Assembly: GCF_005843885.1 (NCBI RefSeq)
Contig: NZ_CP040443.1
Location: 5,056,754-5,120,753 of the forward strand
DNA: 64,000 nt
Source of the DNA: Escherichia sp. E4742
Lineage (GTDB): Bacteria > Pseudomonadota > Gammaproteobacteria > Enterobacterales > Enterobacteriaceae
Direction of reading: 5' to 3'
Shown here: positions 1 to 8,541 of the stretch, piece after piece
How positions within the stretch are numbered: the first letter of the stretch is position 1
Layout: the number at the start of each line of letters is the position of its first letter
Made by a program: the position numbers and the translations under genes
Notes under the pieces: generated by a model
The model's database searches: none
What the model saw: the letters and a program-made list of their open reading frames with translations, nothing else
What the model was told of the DNA's origin: nothing

Positions 1-216
1 GTGACCAGCGAGTTGAAAACCGCCTTCCAGATAGGCTTCACGATTTTCATTCCGTTTTTGATTATCGACCTGGTTATTGCAAGCGTGTTGATGGCATTGG
101 GGATGATGATGGTTCCCCCCGCGACCATTGCCCTGCCGTTTAAACTGATGCTGTTTGTACTGGTGGATGGCTGGCAATTGCTGGTCGGCTCGCTGGCACA
201 AAGCTTTTACAGCTAG
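1..216 (+). CDS. fliP: Flagellar export protein FliP, C-terminal part (cut by window edge)
   Basis: Only the last 71 codons are in the window. They encode two hydrophobic segments and match the C-terminus of FliP, an integral membrane component of the flagellar type III export gate. The family is about 245 residues long, so roughly 70 percent of the gene lies outside. The start of this reading frame is simply the window edge and not a real start codon. fliQ follows after 9 bases, then fliR, which is the standard fliPQR end of the fliLMNOPQR operon. FliP, FliQ and FliR together build the export channel inside the basal body. Confidence 0.95.
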   Translation: MTSELKTAFQIGFTIFIPFLIIDLVIASVLMALGMMMVPPATIALPFKLMLFVLVDGWQLLVGSLAQSFYS

Positions 217-225
217 AGAGGCCAA

Positions 226-495
226 ATGACACCCGAATCGGTCATGATGATGGGGACAGAAGCGATGAAAGTCGCGCTGGCACTGGCTGCCCCGCTGTTG
301 CTGGTGGCGCTGGTCACCGGTCTTATCATCAGCATTTTGCAGGCCGCCACGCAGATTAACGAAATGACGCTGTCGTTTATTCCGAAAATCATCGCCGTAT
401 TTATCGCCATTATTATTGCCGGACCGTGGATGCTCAACCTGTTGCTGGATTACGTTCGTACCTTATTCACTAACCTGCCGTATATCATCGGGTAA
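226..495 (+). CDS. fliQ: Flagellar export gate protein FliQ
   Basis: An 89-residue protein of two long hydrophobic helices joined by a short polar loop, the full usual length of FliQ. It is part of the flagellar type III secretion export gate in the inner membrane, where several FliQ copies pack around the FliP/FliR core. A purine-rich stretch (AGAGAGG) sits just upstream of its ATG. It is 9 bases after fliP and 8 bases before fliR, so the three are translated from one message. Family identity is clear from sequence and context. Confidence 0.96.
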   Translation: MTPESVMMMGTEAMKVALALAAPLLLVALVTGLIISILQAATQINEMTLSFIPKIIAVFIAIIIAGPWMLNLLLDYVRTLFTNLPYIIG

Positions 496-503
496 TCGAT
501 GTA

Positions 504-1289
504 ATGTTGCAGGTAACAAGCGATCAATGGCTTTCCTGGTTAAGCCTGTATTTCTGGCCATTACTGCGCGTGCTGGCGCTGATCTCCACCGCGCCCATTT
601 TGAGCGAACGCAGTGTGCCGAAACGAGTAAAACTGGGCCTCGCAATGATGATCACGTTCGCCATTGCTCCGGCAATACCCGCCAACGATGTTGCCGTTTT
701 TTCGTTTTATGCCCTGTGGCTGGCAATGCAGCAGATCCTGATTGGCATTGCGCTTGGCTTTACCATGCAATTTGCCTTTGCCGCTGTACGAACCGCTGGC
801 GAAATTATCGGTCTGCAAATGGGGCTGTCATTTGCGACGTTTGTTGATCCTGCTAGCCATCTCAATATGCCCGTCTTAGCGCGCATCATGGATATGCTGG
901 CGTTACTGTTGTTCCTGACATTTAACGGTCATTTATGGTTGATTTCGCTGCTGGTCGATACGTTTCACACTCTACCCATTGGTGGCGAACCGCTGAACAG
1001 CAATGCGTTTCTGGCACTCACCAAAGCAGGGAGTCTGATTTTCCTTAACGGGTTGATGCTGGCGTTACCGCTCATTACCCTGTTGCTGACGCTGAATCTC
1101 GCATTAGGTTTACTGAATCGTATGGCCCCGCAATTATCAATTTTTGTTATTGGTTTTCCATTAACATTGACTGTCGGCATCTCATTAATGGCGGCATTAA
1201 TGCCGTTAATTGCCCCTTTTTGCGAACATTTATTTAGTGAAATTTTTAATTTACTGGCGGATATTATCAGCGAATTGCCTGTAATATGA
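504..1289 (+). CDS. fliR: Flagellar export gate protein FliR
   Basis: A 261-residue polytopic membrane protein, full length for FliR, and last gene of the fliLMNOPQR operon. It forms the core of the flagellar type III export gate with FliP and FliQ, through which rod, hook and filament subunits leave the cytoplasm. Several hydrophobic segments are visible along the whole length, with the conserved stretch GEIIGLQMGLSFATFVDP near residues 97-114. The next gene, rcsA, is 289 bases away and separately controlled. Confidence 0.96.
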   Translation: MLQVTSDQWLSWLSLYFWPLLRVLALISTAPILSERSVPKRVKLGLAMMITFAIAPAIPANDVAVFSFYALWLAMQQILIGIALGFTMQFAFAAVRTAGEIIGLQMGLSFATFVDPASHLNMPVLARIMDMLALLLFLTFNGHLWLISLLVDTFHTLPIGGEPLNSNAFLALTKAGSLIFLNGLMLALPLITLLLTLNLALGLLNRMAPQLSIFVIGFPLTLTVGISLMAALMPLIAPFCEHLFSEIFNLLADIISELPVI

Positions 1290-1314
1290 TTCCCTAATGT
1301 TTCTCTTGTTATCC

Positions 1315-1329
1315 TAAGGATTATCTGAA
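1315..1329 (+). promoter_or_regulatory. RcsAB box upstream of rcsA
   Basis: TAAGGATTATCTGAA lies 250 bases before the rcsA start and matches the RcsAB-box pattern known from the autoregulated rcsA promoter of E. coli (one base differs from the K-12 site as I recall it). The inference is that RcsB with RcsA binds here and activates rcsA. The surrounding 1290-1578 region is AT-rich, which fits the known H-NS silencing of this promoter. Confidence 0.7.
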
Positions 1330-1578
1330 AAATAATACCAGCGAACATCTTCCAGGATACTCCTGTGGCGAAATATTTGTTTTAACCTCACTCACATATC
1401 GCAACATTTACTTTACTTTAAGACAATTCCAGGCAAATTATACAACGCTTTACGGGATAGTAAGTCCGCCTGAAAAATCGCGAGAGTGGCGCATTAGGTG
1501 ACCCATGTTGTTCCGTTTAGTCATGATGAAATATTCAGGTAAGGGGAATTATCGTTACGCATTGAGTGAGGGTATGCC

Positions 1579-2202
1579 ATGTCAACGATTATTATGGATT
1601 TATGTAGTTACACCCGGCTGGGTTTGACCGGGTATCTGTTGAGTAGAGGGGTGAAAAAAAGAGAAATCAACGACATTGAAACCGTTGATGACCTTGCCAT
1701 CGCTTGTGATTCACAGCACCCTTCAGTGGTGTTTATTAATGAGGACTGTTTTATCCACGATGCTTCTAACAGTCAACGTATCAAGTACATCATTAATCAA
1801 CATCCCAATACGTTATTTATCGTTTTTATGGCAATTGCTAATGTTCATTTTGATGAATATCTATTGGTCAGAAAAAATTTATTGATCAGTTCCAAATCGA
1901 TTAAGCCGGAATCTCTTGATGATATCCTTGGCGATATTCTGAAAAAAGAGACAACGATGGCCAGCATTTTAAATATGCCAACGCTATCATTAAGCCGGAC
2001 CGAATCGAGTATGTTGCGAATGTGGATGGCTGGCCAGGGAACGATTCAAATATCCGACCAAATGAATATTAAAGCCAAGACCGTTTCATCGCATAAAGGC
2101 AATATTAAACGTAAGATCAAAACGCATAATAAACAGGTTATCTACCATGTCGTCCGACTGACGGATAATGTGACAAATGGTATTTTTGTCAACATGCGCT
2201 AG
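1579..2202 (+). CDS. rcsA: Capsule synthesis transcription activator RcsA
   Basis: A 207-residue LuxR/FixJ-type regulator. The C-terminal part (about residues 135-200) carries the helix-turn-helix (LSRTESSMLRMWMAGQG followed by IKAKTVSSHKGNIKRKI). The N-terminal part resembles a receiver-like fold without a phosphorylation site. RcsA is an auxiliary, Lon-degraded protein that pairs with RcsB to activate colanic acid capsule genes and rcsA itself. The RcsAB box upstream supports autoregulation. It stands alone, followed by a strong hairpin and the convergent dsrB. The nearby sRNA DsrA is known to relieve H-NS repression of rcsA. Confidence 0.97.
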   Translation: MSTIIMDLCSYTRLGLTGYLLSRGVKKREINDIETVDDLAIACDSQHPSVVFINEDCFIHDASNSQRIKYIINQHPNTLFIVFMAIANVHFDEYLLVRKNLLISSKSIKPESLDDILGDILKKETTMASILNMPTLSLSRTESSMLRMWMAGQGTIQISDQMNIKAKTVSSHKGNIKRKIKTHNKQVIYHVVRLTDNVTNGIFVNMR

Positions 2203-2208
2203 GGCATA

Positions 2209-2234
2209 CTGACTGGTGGTATTCCACCAGTCAG
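2209..2234. terminator. Perfect hairpin between convergent rcsA and dsrB
   Basis: An 11-bp perfect stem (CTGACTGGTGG / CCACCAGTCAG) around a TATT loop starts 7 bases after the rcsA stop and ends 12 bases before the dsrB stop. It has no clear T-run on either side. It may slow or end transcription from both directions or protect the 3' ends, but it is not a textbook intrinsic terminator. Confidence 0.5.
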
Positions 2235-2245
2235 GCTGACAGAAA

Positions 2246-2434
2246 TTACTCTGCTTTCTCCACAAAGATACCATCCTGATGCCCTGCTTCATTAAAGAAC
2301 CAGATGCCGAGCGGGTAGTCTTCCAGCGAAACCAGGTACATTGTGCCTTCACTAAACTCCTCAACCGCCAGTACCACGCCAGGACGACGCGGACCGCCAT
2401 CCGTTTTGACTGTTACCCGATCATTCACCTTCAT
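2246..2434 (-). CDS. dsrB: Small conserved protein DsrB
   Basis: A 62-residue soluble protein identical in layout to E. coli DsrB (starts [14 protein letters not shown], ends VEKAE). Its function is not established. It was named for its position next to dsrA, and in E. coli its expression depends on the stationary-phase sigma factor. The start ATG at 2434 is preceded by AGGAGGAAAACG, a strong ribosome binding site. The sequence looks like a small beta-rich SH3-like fold ([18 protein letters not shown]), similar in style to YodC further along; that resemblance is my inference. Confidence 0.93.
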
Positions 2435-2597
2435 CGTTTTCCTCCTGTGGCTTTGTGCCAGTTTAGAACAATTTCGTTTTTCTGACAGCGCCAGGCGCGT
2501 GCGAGTGCTGATTTTCTCAACGGTCTATACTTAAGAAATGCCTGGCTGACATGACGTGTCGGCAGCAACATATAAGCAACGGTTGCGAGGATAGATG

Positions 2598-2825
2598 ATG
2601 AAAACCGCAAAAGAGTACAGCGATACCGCAAAACGTGAGGTCAGCGTCGACGTCGATGCCCTGCTGGCGGCGATCAATGAAATTAGCGAAAGCGAAGTTC
2701 ATCGCAGCCAGAACGATTCAGAACACGTCAGCGTCGATGGCCGTGAATATCATACATGGCGTGAATTAGCCGATGCCTTTGAACTTGATATTCATGACTT
2801 TAGCGTCTCTGAAGTGAATCGCTAA
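2598..2825 (+). CDS. yodD: Small stress-induced protein YodD
   Basis: A 75-residue acidic protein, MKTAKEYSDTAKREV at the start and DFSVSEVNR at the end, matching E. coli YodD. Function is not defined; expression is linked to stress, including peroxide and acid. Two ATGs are adjacent at 2595 and 2598. The GAGG at 2587-2590 sits 4 bases from the first and 7 from the second, so the second is preferred and gives the usual length. The DsrA terminator, read on the other strand, begins about 15 bases after the stop and may also end this transcript. Confidence 0.9.
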   Translation: MKTAKEYSDTAKREVSVDVDALLAAINEISESEVHRSQNDSEHVSVDGREYHTWRELADAFELDIHDFSVSEVNR

Positions 2826-2839
2826 ATGCGTCATAAAAA

Positions 2840-2926
2840 AATCCCGGCCCTTGTTGGGGTCGGGATCAAACTTGCTTAAGCAAGAAGCACTTAAAAAATT
2901 CGTTACACCAGGAAATCTGATGCGTT
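2840..2926 (-). ncRNA. dsrA: Small regulatory RNA DsrA
   Basis: The minus strand reads AACGCATCAGATTTCCTGG at the 5' end, then the central TTAAGTGCTTCTTGCTTAAGC hairpin region, then a GC-rich terminator (GATCCCGACCCC ... GGGCCGGGAT plus T-run). This is DsrA, an 87-nt Hfq-dependent RNA that activates rpoS translation and represses hns, and so indirectly relieves rcsA silencing. Compared with the K-12 RNA as I remember it, base 4 is G instead of A and the terminator loop and stem differ. Ends are assigned by analogy. Confidence 0.93.
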
Positions 2927-3122
2927 CATCACCTTATCCGCAATTTTTTATGCTGACAAGAAAATATTCTTGATATGAATGATTAACGTCACTTATGAAT
3001 GGAAGTGTGATCCACGTCACCCCTTGGAGGCTCTGGCGTTCACGTGATCGCTCCCGAAAAACGATTTTTTATTATTCGTGCTGTTTTAAGAAACATCCAG
3101 GCAAGGGGAGTACTGCGCGATC

Positions 3123-3938
3123 ATGCTTTCAATTCATCAACCGCTGCTGATTTTTACCGATCTTGATGGCACCCTGTTGGACAGTCATAGCTATGACTGG
3201 CAACCTGCCGCCTCCTGGTTAATCCGCCTGCGGGAAGCGGATATCCCCGTGATCCTGTGTAGTAGTAAAACCTCGGCTGAGATGCTGTACCTGCAAAAGA
3301 TGTTAGGTCTGCAAGGGTTGTCATTCATTGCAGAGAACGGCGCGATGATCCAACTGGATCAACACTGGCAGGATTTGGACGGCTTTCCGCGCATCATTTC
3401 GGGGATTGCTCATAGTGAAATCAGCCTGGTATTAAATACGCTGCGTGAGAAAGAACACTTCAAATTCACCACCTTTGATGACGTCGATGATACAACCATC
3501 GCTGAATGGACTGGCTTAAGCCGCAGCCAGGCAGCACTGACGCAGTTGCATGAGGCTTCGGTCACGCTTATCTGGCGCGACAGTGACGAGCGGATGGCGC
3601 AATTTACCGCTCGCCTGAATGAACTGGGCTTGCAGTTTGTGCAAGGTGCGCGTTTCTGGCATGTGCTGGATGTCTCTGCCGGGAAAGATCAGGCGGCCAA
3701 CTGGATCATTGCGGCATATCAGAAATCGAGTGGAAAACGTCCGACCACGCTTGGCTTAGGCGATGGACCAAATGACGCACCATTACTGGAAGTGATGGAT
3801 TATGCGGTGATCGTAAAAGGGCTAAACCGGGAAGGCGTACATTTGCAAAATGAGGATCCGGCCCGTGTCTGGCGGACACAGCGAGAAGGACCGGAAGGCT
3901 GGCGCGAAGGGCTGGATCACTTTTTCACGACCAGTTAA
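3123..3938 (+). CDS. yedP: HAD-superfamily mannosyl-3-phosphoglycerate phosphatase-like protein YedP
   Basis: A 271-residue HAD hydrolase. Motif I DLDGTLLD is at residues 14-21, motif II CSSKT near 47-51, and the C-terminal GDGPNDAPLLE near 215-225 supplies the magnesium-binding aspartates. Sequence type is mannosyl-3-phosphoglycerate phosphatase (MPGP), which would release phosphate from a glyceryl-sugar phosphate. The physiological substrate in Escherichia is not known, and no partner synthase is seen in the window. The last 4 bases overlap the end of the convergent dgcQ. Confidence 0.92.
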   Translation: MLSIHQPLLIFTDLDGTLLDSHSYDWQPAASWLIRLREADIPVILCSSKTSAEMLYLQKMLGLQGLSFIAENGAMIQLDQHWQDLDGFPRIISGIAHSEISLVLNTLREKEHFKFTTFDDVDDTTIAEWTGLSRSQAALTQLHEASVTLIWRDSDERMAQFTARLNELGLQFVQGARFWHVLDVSAGKDQAANWIIAAYQKSSGKRPTTLGLGDGPNDAPLLEVMDYAVIVKGLNREGVHLQNEDPARVWRTQREGPEGWREGLDHFFTTS

Positions 3939-5629
3939 GGGCTATCGCTCGCGCAAACCTGATTGCGCCCCGCTTGTTTTGCAAGATACAACCGTCGGTC
4001 GGCCAGAGACTGTAATTGTTCAAAATCATAATCGCCGGTTTCCTCACTGCTACTCACCCCCAGCGAAGCACTGATGCGTAGGGTCGTGCTCTTGGCGATC
4101 AACATCTCTTTTTCATTCAGCTTCAGGCGAATACGTTCGGCCACTTCCGTTGCCTGCGCCAGGTTAGCGCCAGGCAGAATCACACAAAACTCCTCGCCGC
4201 CCACGCGGCCTGCAACGTCCTGTGAGCGCAATGAACGACTGATTAATCCGGCAGCATGCGACAGTACACGATCGCCTGCCTGATGACCAAAGCGGTCATT
4301 AATCGCTTTAAAATGGTCAAGGTCGACCTGGATGACAGAAAACGGATGTTTGTGTATCTGACACAATTCGGCAAGCGGACGCGCTTTTTCGAACAATGCG
4401 CCACGGTTATACAAGCGCGTTAAGGTGTCATGCCACGCCTGCCACTGCAACGAGCTTTGCAGGACAAACATATTGCTGACCATCTGGCGAATCACATACC
4501 AGGAGATAAGTAACATCGTCGTAAAGAGCGCCCACAGAAGGGTTAACGCAATGCTGATGCTGCCGAAATCACCACGCACACCTTCACTGAGCGAATGAAT
4601 GCGCACCAATGCGCCGTCAAAATGGTCCAGTCGCTCCCAGCTAACATAGCGACTGTTCATCCTAATGCCACCGCGCGTATCGTGTTCCATAGCCTGCGCC
4701 AGAGATGCCAGCTCCCGAGGATCAAAGAGATCCTCCGCCGAGTGTTCCGGGTTAGAGGAGGTTAATAATTTCAGTTTACTGTCGTAGAGCTGATATTCGC
4801 CATCCAGGTTTTTATCAATAGCGTTTTTTAGAAATTGCTGCATTGAGCGCACAGGGATACTCATCCCCAACACGCCATACCAGTAATTATTACTGTCGAC
4901 TGGCACGCTTACGGTGACCTGCGGTTCAGTAACATTGTTATGGTCATGCTGAGAGGTAAACCAACGTACGCCACGTTGACGATTTTCTCGTTCTGATTGG
5001 CCGATAAACCAGGGTTGTGTGACAAATTCGTAGTAACGCGTAGGGATATTTCGGGTAAACAACGTCGGCTGCGTCGAAACGTAGAATCCGGCGCGCGAGA
5101 CATACATCGCCTGTTCAACCATCGAAGAAGAGTTGTGCGCCAGTCGCAGTAAGTAGCCGACTTCCAGTGCGGCGGTAATTTCATTGTCGAGTAATTCATT
5201 TTCGCGAGAAAGCTGATTTCCCTCGCTCACTAACGCATCCGAGACACCGTTTACTGACAGAGTGCGTCGTCTGTTGAGTTCGATTTGCCAGGCGTGCTCG
5301 TCGCGATGTTGTTCAAACTCGATAACAGCGTTTCGCATAGAGGTGAAATCCAACGGCGCAACAAGAGCTTCACGCATTCCATTACGCAAAAAAATCAGTT
5401 TATCGACGTTATATTGCAATTGTTTGTCGAGCGCGTTGGCAACGTTTTCCAGATGATTACGCTGGCTGGAGATATAGGCGTCTTCCAGCACCACAACTTC
5501 ACGCCAGGTGAGCAAAGTGGAAAAGATCAACACCACGATAAAGCACAGATTAACGACATGACCTGGCCCCAGGCGGCGCGCGAGTTTTTTTAGCCAGCTC
5601 TGGTTTTCCATTTTTGTCTCGTGCTGCAC
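3935..5629 (-). CDS. dgcQ: Membrane diguanylate cyclase DgcQ (YedQ)
   Basis: A 564-residue inner membrane protein. It has an N-terminal membrane segment (about residues 22-42), a large periplasmic CHASE7-like sensor region, a second membrane segment near 360-380, then a GGDEF domain. The active site is GGEEF, and the RSQD five residues before it fits the c-di-GMP inhibitory I-site. It makes c-di-GMP and in E. coli is linked to cellulose/biofilm control. A GTG at 5627-5629 gives the family length; an upstream in-frame extension to 5692 is less likely. Convergent with yedP, overlapping by 4 bases. Confidence 0.95.
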   Translation of the reverse strand: MQHETKMENQSWLKKLARRLGPGHVVNLCFIVVLIFSTLLTWREVVVLEDAYISSQRNHLENVANALDKQLQYNVDKLIFLRNGMREALVAPLDFTSMRNAVIEFEQHRDEHAWQIELNRRRTLSVNGVSDALVSEGNQLSRENELLDNEITAALEVGYLLRLAHNSSSMVEQAMYVSRAGFYVSTQPTLFTRNIPTRYYEFVTQPWFIGQSERENRQRGVRWFTSQHDHNNVTEPQVTVSVPVDSNNYWYGVLGMSIPVRSMQQFLKNAIDKNLDGEYQLYDSKLKLLTSSNPEHSAEDLFDPRELASLAQAMEHDTRGGIRMNSRYVSWERLDHFDGALVRIHSLSEGVRGDFGSISIALTLLWALFTTMLLISWYVIRQMVSNMFVLQSSLQWQAWHDTLTRLYNRGALFEKARPLAELCQIHKHPFSVIQVDLDHFKAINDRFGHQAGDRVLSHAAGLISRSLRSQDVAGRVGGEEFCVILPGANLAQATEVAERIRLKLNEKEMLIAKSTTLRISASLGVSSSEETGDYDFEQLQSLADRRLYLAKQAGRNQVCASDSP

Positions 5630-5761
5630 CCTGACGACTCCCAACCTGCTTTTTAATGATTCTGGCATAACCTGGCGATAGCGTACCGCCAAACAACGAT
5701 AATTTTATAATGTAGGCATGATACGAGACATCAGGCCTTCGATACTGACACTGGCACAACT

Positions 5762-5796
5762 GCCGGATGCGGCGTGAACGCCACATCCGGCCCGGT
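5762..5796. repeat. REP element between dgcQ and yodC
   Basis: GCCGGATGCGGCGTGAACGC followed by CACATCCGGC is a typical enterobacterial REP palindrome. It lies in the gap between the dgcQ start and the yodC stop on the minus strand, where such elements often end or stabilise transcripts. Confidence 0.85.
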
Positions 5797-5811
5797 GTTA
5801 ATTGCACACTT

Positions 5812-5994
5812 TCAAACTTCTTCCGACGAACAACTCCCCTCCCCCGGAACAAGCTCGGTTTCATGAAAAGCTTCCCGCTTGACCCCATAACCGTCATACC
5901 ACCGGCACTCAACCATACCGCTGGAATACCCGGTGACAATCATCCGCGGGCCGCCCTCTTTTACCGTGACTTCCTCACTAACCATAAAGCTCAT
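5812..5994 (-). CDS. yodC: Small protein YodC
   Basis: A 60-residue protein (MSFMVSEEVTVKEGGPRM at the start, CSSEEV at the end) matching E. coli YodC, of the DUF2158 type small beta-rich proteins. Function is unknown. The ATG at 5992-5994 is preceded by AAAGGAGGCGAGT, a near-ideal ribosome binding site. It is a single-gene unit between dgcQ and yedI, all three read on the minus strand. Confidence 0.9.
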   Translation of the reverse strand: MSFMVSEEVTVKEGGPRMIVTGYSSGMVECRWYDGYGVKREAFHETELVPGEGSCSSEEV

Positions 5995-6072
5995 ACTCGC
6001 CTCCTTTTTTCGAGTGAAACTTGTTCACCTTAGTCGAGGATGGCGAATTTTGCATAACAGCCAATGTGAATT

Positions 6073-6990
6073 TTAATGTGCCTGGCCGCGCATTTTCGCT
6101 ACCACTTTCACTCCCAGCACCACGATGCCACCGATGATAAATCCAAGAATCAGATTTAAAACAGTCGGTAATATCATCGCCACCAGCGCGTTCTGCTGTC
6201 CGGCAAAATGTTCAATGGCATGATGCAGCGGCGCGATGCCATGCACCACAATGCCGCCACCAACCAGGAACATCGCCAGCGTGCCGACAACCGATAATGC
6301 TTTCATCAGCCAGGGGGCGATAATCAACAGCCCCTTACCCAACGCCTGCATCAACGTACTGGACTTTTCTGCCAGCCAGTAGCCCAGGTCATCAATCTTA
6401 ACGATAATCCCCACCAGGCCATACACGCCAATCGTTACCACCAGAGCTATCCCTGAGAGCACCAGCACCTGATTAATCAGCGGCGCTTCCGCCACAATGC
6501 CCAGCGTTATGGCGACAATTTCCGCAGACAAAATAAAATCGGTGCGAATGGCCCCTTTTATTTTGTCCTTTTCAAACTTGAGCGGGTCTTGCTCCGCCAG
6601 TTTTTCCAGACGCTGCTGACTCTGCGCCGGATCCTCTTTGTGTTTACGCGCCTCCATCATATGTAGCACTTTCTCTACCCCTTCAAAGCAGAGAAACGCA
6701 CCACCAATCATCAACAGTGGCGTAATTGCCCACGGGATAAATGCACTGATGATCAGCGCCAGCGGCACCAGAATCACTTTGTTGATTAGCGATCCCTTCG
6801 CCACGCCCCAGACCACAGGAAGTTCCCGGTTGGCACGCACGCCTGAAACTTGTTGCGCATTAAGCGACAAGTCATCCCCTAATACACCGGCGGTTTTCTT
6901 CGCCGCCAGCTTGCCCATCACGGAGATATCGTCCAGCAAAGTGGCGATATCATCGAGCAACGTCAATAAACTACTCCCGGCCAAAAGCAT
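6073..6990 (-). CDS. yedI: DUF808 inner membrane protein YedI
   Basis: A 305-residue polytopic inner membrane protein of the DUF808 family. Hydrophobic stretches are visible near residues 75-105, 155-205, 220-245 and 270-295. The N-terminal part (LLTLLDDIATLLDDISVMGK) is amphipathic. Function is not established. The chosen ATG at 6988-6990 directly follows AGAGGGA; K-12 annotation may use a slightly different start. No partner gene is obvious. Confidence 0.9.
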   Translation of the reverse strand: MLLAGSSLLTLLDDIATLLDDISVMGKLAAKKTAGVLGDDLSLNAQQVSGVRANRELPVVWGVAKGSLINKVILVPLALIISAFIPWAITPLLMIGGAFLCFEGVEKVLHMMEARKHKEDPAQSQQRLEKLAEQDPLKFEKDKIKGAIRTDFILSAEIVAITLGIVAEAPLINQVLVLSGIALVVTIGVYGLVGIIVKIDDLGYWLAEKSSTLMQALGKGLLIIAPWLMKALSVVGTLAMFLVGGGIVVHGIAPLHHAIEHFAGQQNALVAMILPTVLNLILGFIIGGIVVLGVKVVAKMRGQAH

Positions 6991-7161
6991 TCCCTCTCAT
7001 TTTTATCGTTGACGCGCTAAGTATGAAGCAAAATCGGCTTGCCTGATACTTGCTTCACAGGTCAACATTTTTTTAACAATCAAGCACAATTATATCTCTC
7101 GCCAGCAGAATGATTTTCACGTTTACTATGAACCACCTTTTTATTTCCACCGTGAGGGATT

Positions 7162-8082
7162 ATGCGTTTCCGCCAGTTGTTACCGCTTTTTGGCGCGCTG
7201 TTTGCGTTGTATATCATTTGGGGCTCGACCTATTTTGTCATTCGGATTGGCGTTGAAAGCTGGCCACCGTTAATGATGGCGGGGGTGCGATTTTTGGCAG
7301 CAGGTATTTTATTGATGGCATTTTTACTGCTGCGTGGGCACAAATTGCCGCCGCTACGTCCCCTGCTCAACGCCGCGCTTATTGGCCTGTTACTGCTGGC
7401 TGTTGGTAACGGTATGGTGACGGTTGCCGAACATCAAAACGTCCCTTCCGGCATTGCCGCCGTGGTGGTGGCAACGGTGCCACTCTTTACTCTTTGCTTC
7501 AGCCGCCTGTTTGGCATTAAAACGCGCAAACTGGAATGGGTGGGTATCGCCATTGGGCTTGCCGGGATCATCATGCTCAATAGTGGCGGTAATTTAAGCG
7601 GTAACCCGTGGGGTGCAATGCTGATTTTAATCGGCTCAATTAGCTGGGCGTTTGGGTCGGTTTATGGCTCACGCATTACCTTACCGGTAGGGATGATGGC
7701 AGGTGCCATTGAGATGCTGGCGGCTGGCGTAGTGTTAATGATTGCGTCGATGATTGCGGGTGAAAAACTGACAGCAGTCCCTTCGCTTTCTGGTTTCCTT
7801 GCAGTCGGCTATCTGACGCTGTTTGGCTCGATTATCGCCATCAACGCTTATATGTATTTAATCCGCAATGTCAGTCCGGCTCTGGCCACCAGCTACGCCT
7901 ATGTTAATCCCGTGGTCGCGGTATTGCTGGGTACGGGTCTGGGCGGCGAAACACTGTCGAAGATTGAATGGCTGGCGCTAGGAGTGATTGTTTTCGCCGT
8001 GGTGCTGGTCACGTTGGGGAAATATCTCTTCCCGGCAAAACCCGTTGTCGCTCCTGTCATTCAGGATGCATCAAGCGAGTAA
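7162..8082 (+). CDS. yedA: EamA/DMT-family transporter YedA
   Basis: A 306-residue protein with ten predicted membrane helices in two EamA repeats (roughly residues 12-145 and 155-290). The repeat signature YIIWGSTYFVIR is near the N-terminus. This is the drug/metabolite transporter superfamily of inner membrane exporters; the substrate is not known. The ATG follows GTGAGGGATT. Its last 12 bases overlap the end of the convergent vsr. Confidence 0.92.
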   Translation: MRFRQLLPLFGALFALYIIWGSTYFVIRIGVESWPPLMMAGVRFLAAGILLMAFLLLRGHKLPPLRPLLNAALIGLLLLAVGNGMVTVAEHQNVPSGIAAVVVATVPLFTLCFSRLFGIKTRKLEWVGIAIGLAGIIMLNSGGNLSGNPWGAMLILIGSISWAFGSVYGSRITLPVGMMAGAIEMLAAGVVLMIASMIAGEKLTAVPSLSGFLAVGYLTLFGSIIAINAYMYLIRNVSPALATSYAYVNPVVAVLLGTGLGGETLSKIEWLALGVIVFAVVLVTLGKYLFPAKPVVAPVIQDASSE

Positions 8083-8541
8083 ATGAATCCCCAGAGTGTC
8101 GATCTGCGCGCTGGCGCCCTCGCCGCAGATCCACTCTTCCAGACGCTCGGTAAGTGCCGCGTCCGTTAATTTCTCCCGCCCGCGTAACGCACATTCCCAG
8201 ACAATCAACACACGCCAGCCGAGTTCCTGCAAACGACTGACATCGCGCCGATCGCGCTCGACATTTTTACCAATCTTCTCCAGCCAAAAATCTGTTCGCG
8301 TGGCGGGGACTTTAAACAGGTAGCAATGGTGATGATGCCAGAAGCAACCGTGGGCAAATATCACACAGCGAAATTCATCAAGGACAAAATCCGGACGTCC
8401 GGGAAGATTGGCCTCCTGAACACGAAACGCCAGCCCCTGCTCAGTTAACAGGCTGGCGAGACGTTTCTCGATTGCCGTATCGCGCGTGGCAATCGCGCGC
8501 ATATTTTTGCTACGCGTGGCCTTATCGTGAACATCGGCCAT
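8071..8541 (-). CDS. vsr: Very short patch repair endonuclease Vsr
   Basis: A 156-residue nickase that cuts 5' of the T in T:G mismatches formed when Dcm-methylated cytosine deaminates, starting very short patch repair. Visible signatures are the PDFVLDE catalytic stretch near residues 50-56 and the HGCFWHHHHCYLFK zinc/DNA contact region near 64-77. The start overlaps the end of dcm by 20 bases in another frame, the known arrangement that couples and limits Vsr synthesis. The 3' end overlaps yedA. Confidence 0.97.
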   Translation of the reverse strand: MADVHDKATRSKNMRAIATRDTAIEKRLASLLTEQGLAFRVQEANLPGRPDFVLDEFRCVIFAHGCFWHHHHCYLFKVPATRTDFWLEKIGKNVERDRRDVSRLQELGWRVLIVWECALRGREKLTDAALTERLEEWICGEGASAQIDTLGIHLLA

